Made by a program: the position numbers and the translations under genes. A stretch of DNA of 7,021 nucleotides from Treponema sp. UBA4232 (lineage in GTDB: Bacteria; Spirochaetota; Spirochaetia; Treponematales; Treponemataceae): the NCBI GenBank assembly GCA_002396325.1, contig DGXM01000188.1, positions 4,170 to 11,190 of the forward strand, in the 5' to 3' direction. The notes under the pieces are model-generated. The model was not told the DNA's origin and ran no database searches. It was given only the letters and a program-made list of their open reading frames with translations. Below are positions 6,259 to 7,021 of this stretch, in pieces. Each line of letters starts with the position of its first letter. The stretch's first letter is position 1.

Positions 6259-6290
6259 AAAAAAAAAGGCCGCCCGGTCAAGGGCAGCCT
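6259..6290 (-). terminator. Rho-independent terminator of the coiled-coil/beta-sandwich gene
   Basis: Read on the - strand, AGGCTGCCC (6290-6282) pairs with GGGCGGCCT (6275-6267) through nine pairs including one G-U wobble, around a TTGACC loop, followed by a run of Ts (9 in all from 6267 to 6259). It starts 17 nt after the stop codon of the upstream gene. The end of the T-run directly touches the ribosome binding site of the next gene. Confidence 0.9.
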
Positions 6291-6307
6291 GTATTGCAGA
6301 TTGATTT

Positions 6308-7021
6308 TTATTTTGCCCGGTGCAATTCAGCGTCTGTAATGCGGTAGGAAACGACAACCGGAGTATTGGGCATATCCTCCTGATTCACCTTTCCTACACT
6401 GAAGAATCCCATCACGCCGTAGGTTCCGTTGGGAATAAAGTCGATTCCACTCTTTATGAGCTTGTCGTTGATGTAGACATTGTATTTTCCGTCAACAACA
6501 CGAATCTTGAGTTTGTTCACGGAATTATAACCGCGGTTGATTGCATTGTTCTTGTAGAAGTAAGCCGTTCCCTCGGAGTTGGGCTCGACAAGGTCGGTGT
6601 AAGTCTTTCCATCCCACTTGTAGAGGGCATATTCTCCATCGGTGTTGATTTCAAAGCGGATGTAATTGTACAATTCCCCGATGGGACTTGGCTTGGTATA
6701 ACCGAACACGAATCCGTACGCCGATTTCGCATATCCGGATTTCTTGCTGAACTCACCTTCAATCATATCGAACTGACCGAATTCAGGAGACGTATAGAAA
6801 TATCCGCAGTCCTCGATGTCCGAGAATGAAGGAGACTCCCAGTCGGTTGTGAACTTCTTGAGCTCCTCCATGACAACGGCTTTCTGTGCCTCGGCTTCTG
6901 CGGCTGTCTTTCTGGACGTCTCCTCTTCGCGCTTCTTCTGTGCCTCCTCAGCCTTCCGTGCTTCCTGAGCGGCTGCGGCTTTTTTCTGTTCGGCTGTATT
7001 CGCAAGTCTCGAAGCCTGTGC
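6308..7021 (-). CDS. Coiled-coil protein with C-terminal beta-sandwich (jelly-roll-like) domain, 5' end outside window
   Basis: The reading frame is open with no stop from the right edge of the window to TAA at 6308-6310, giving 237 visible residues. The first Met in this stretch (6871) lies in the middle of a helix and is not a convincing start. Visible residues 1-60 are rich in Ala, Glu, Lys and Gln (for example EAQKKREEE) and should form a coiled coil. From about residue 65 the sequence is rich in aromatic, Gly and beta-prone residues: YGFVFGYTKPSP, NYIRFEINTDGEYALYKWDG, KLKIRVVDGKYNVYINDKLI and GTYGVMGFFSVG. This strand order resembles concanavalin A/LamG-type sandwich domains in which ligand or glycan binding is common. 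No catalytic motif is recognised. The missing N-terminus could hold a signal or membrane anchor, so the location is unknown. A strong terminator follows. Fold is inferred from pattern, not from a search. Confidence 0.7.
   Translation of the reverse strand, partial: AQASRLANTAEQKKAAAAQEARKAEEAQKKREEETSRKTAAEAEAQKAVVMEELKKFTTDWESPSFSDIEDCGYFYTSPEFGQFDMIEGEFSKKSGYAKSAYGFVFGYTKPSPIGELYNYIRFEINTDGEYALYKWDGKTYTDLVEPNSEGTAYFYKNNAINRGYNSVNKLKIRVVDGKYNVYINDKLIKSGIDFIPNGTYGVMGFFSVGKVNQEDMPNTPVVVSYRITDAELHRAK

Noticed and set aside
6320..6829. 169-residue ORF on + opposite the beta-sandwich gene
   Set aside because: It is the mirror frame of a gene with sensible domain composition and a matching terminator on the - strand; it shows no recognisable motif or ribosome binding site.
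6869..6871. ATG at 6871 (-) as the start of the beta-sandwich protein
   Set aside because: The same frame is open without a stop for 50 more codons to the window edge, with coiled-coil composition continuous across this Met.
1..7021. CRISPR array, tRNA/rRNA, insertion sequence or phage genes
   Set aside because: No regularly spaced long repeats, cloverleaf-like segments, transposase or integrase motifs, or terminal inverted repeats were seen on either strand.

Overview
The window looks like ordinary chromosomal DNA from a host-associated or anaerobic spirochaete, most likely a Treponema relative. The reasons are a pyruvate phosphate dikinase with heavy use of AAG/CTC/GCA codons, a K-type (PHP) histidinol phosphatase, moderate GC content and tight gene packing. 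The genus is inferred from general protein character only. No rRNA, tRNA, transposase, phage gene or CRISPR array is visible.

Layout. (1) Positions 1-1845 (+) hold the C-terminal two thirds of pyruvate phosphate dikinase, cut at its 5' end by the window. It carries an unusual 46-residue Lys/Ala/Thr tail and is followed by a strong intrinsic terminator at 1885-1915. (2) A compact three-gene unit on + follows: a PHP-family histidinol-phosphatase-like protein (2010-2795), a MocR/GntR-type regulator with TTG start (2817-4049), and a class 3 aldehyde dehydrogenase (4042-5481). An extended -10 promoter lies just before the first gene, gaps are 21 nt and -8 nt, and the later genes have good ribosome binding sites, so they are probably co-transcribed. 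(3) On -, converging on this unit with an 8-bp overlap of coding ends, is a uracil-DNA-glycosylase-superfamily protein (5474-6247). (4) Upstream of it on -, separated by an intrinsic terminator (6259-6290), is the 3' part of a gene for a coiled-coil plus beta-sandwich protein (6308 to beyond 7021).

How the genes work together. PPDK is a central pyruvate/PEP enzyme, and its codon choice suggests high expression. The phosphatase, regulator and aldehyde dehydrogenase probably form one small metabolic unit. The regulator has the winged helix of MocR proteins, but its aminotransferase-like domain lacks the PLP-binding lysine and the usual C-terminal small domain, so it probably does not sense through a PLP Schiff base. 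Three A-rich direct repeats two helical turns apart in front of the unit are a candidate operator.

No clearly new multi-gene system is evident. The points most worth following are the degenerate MocR regulator, the histone-like tail on PPDK, and the terminator that abuts the ribosome binding site of the glycosylase-like gene.
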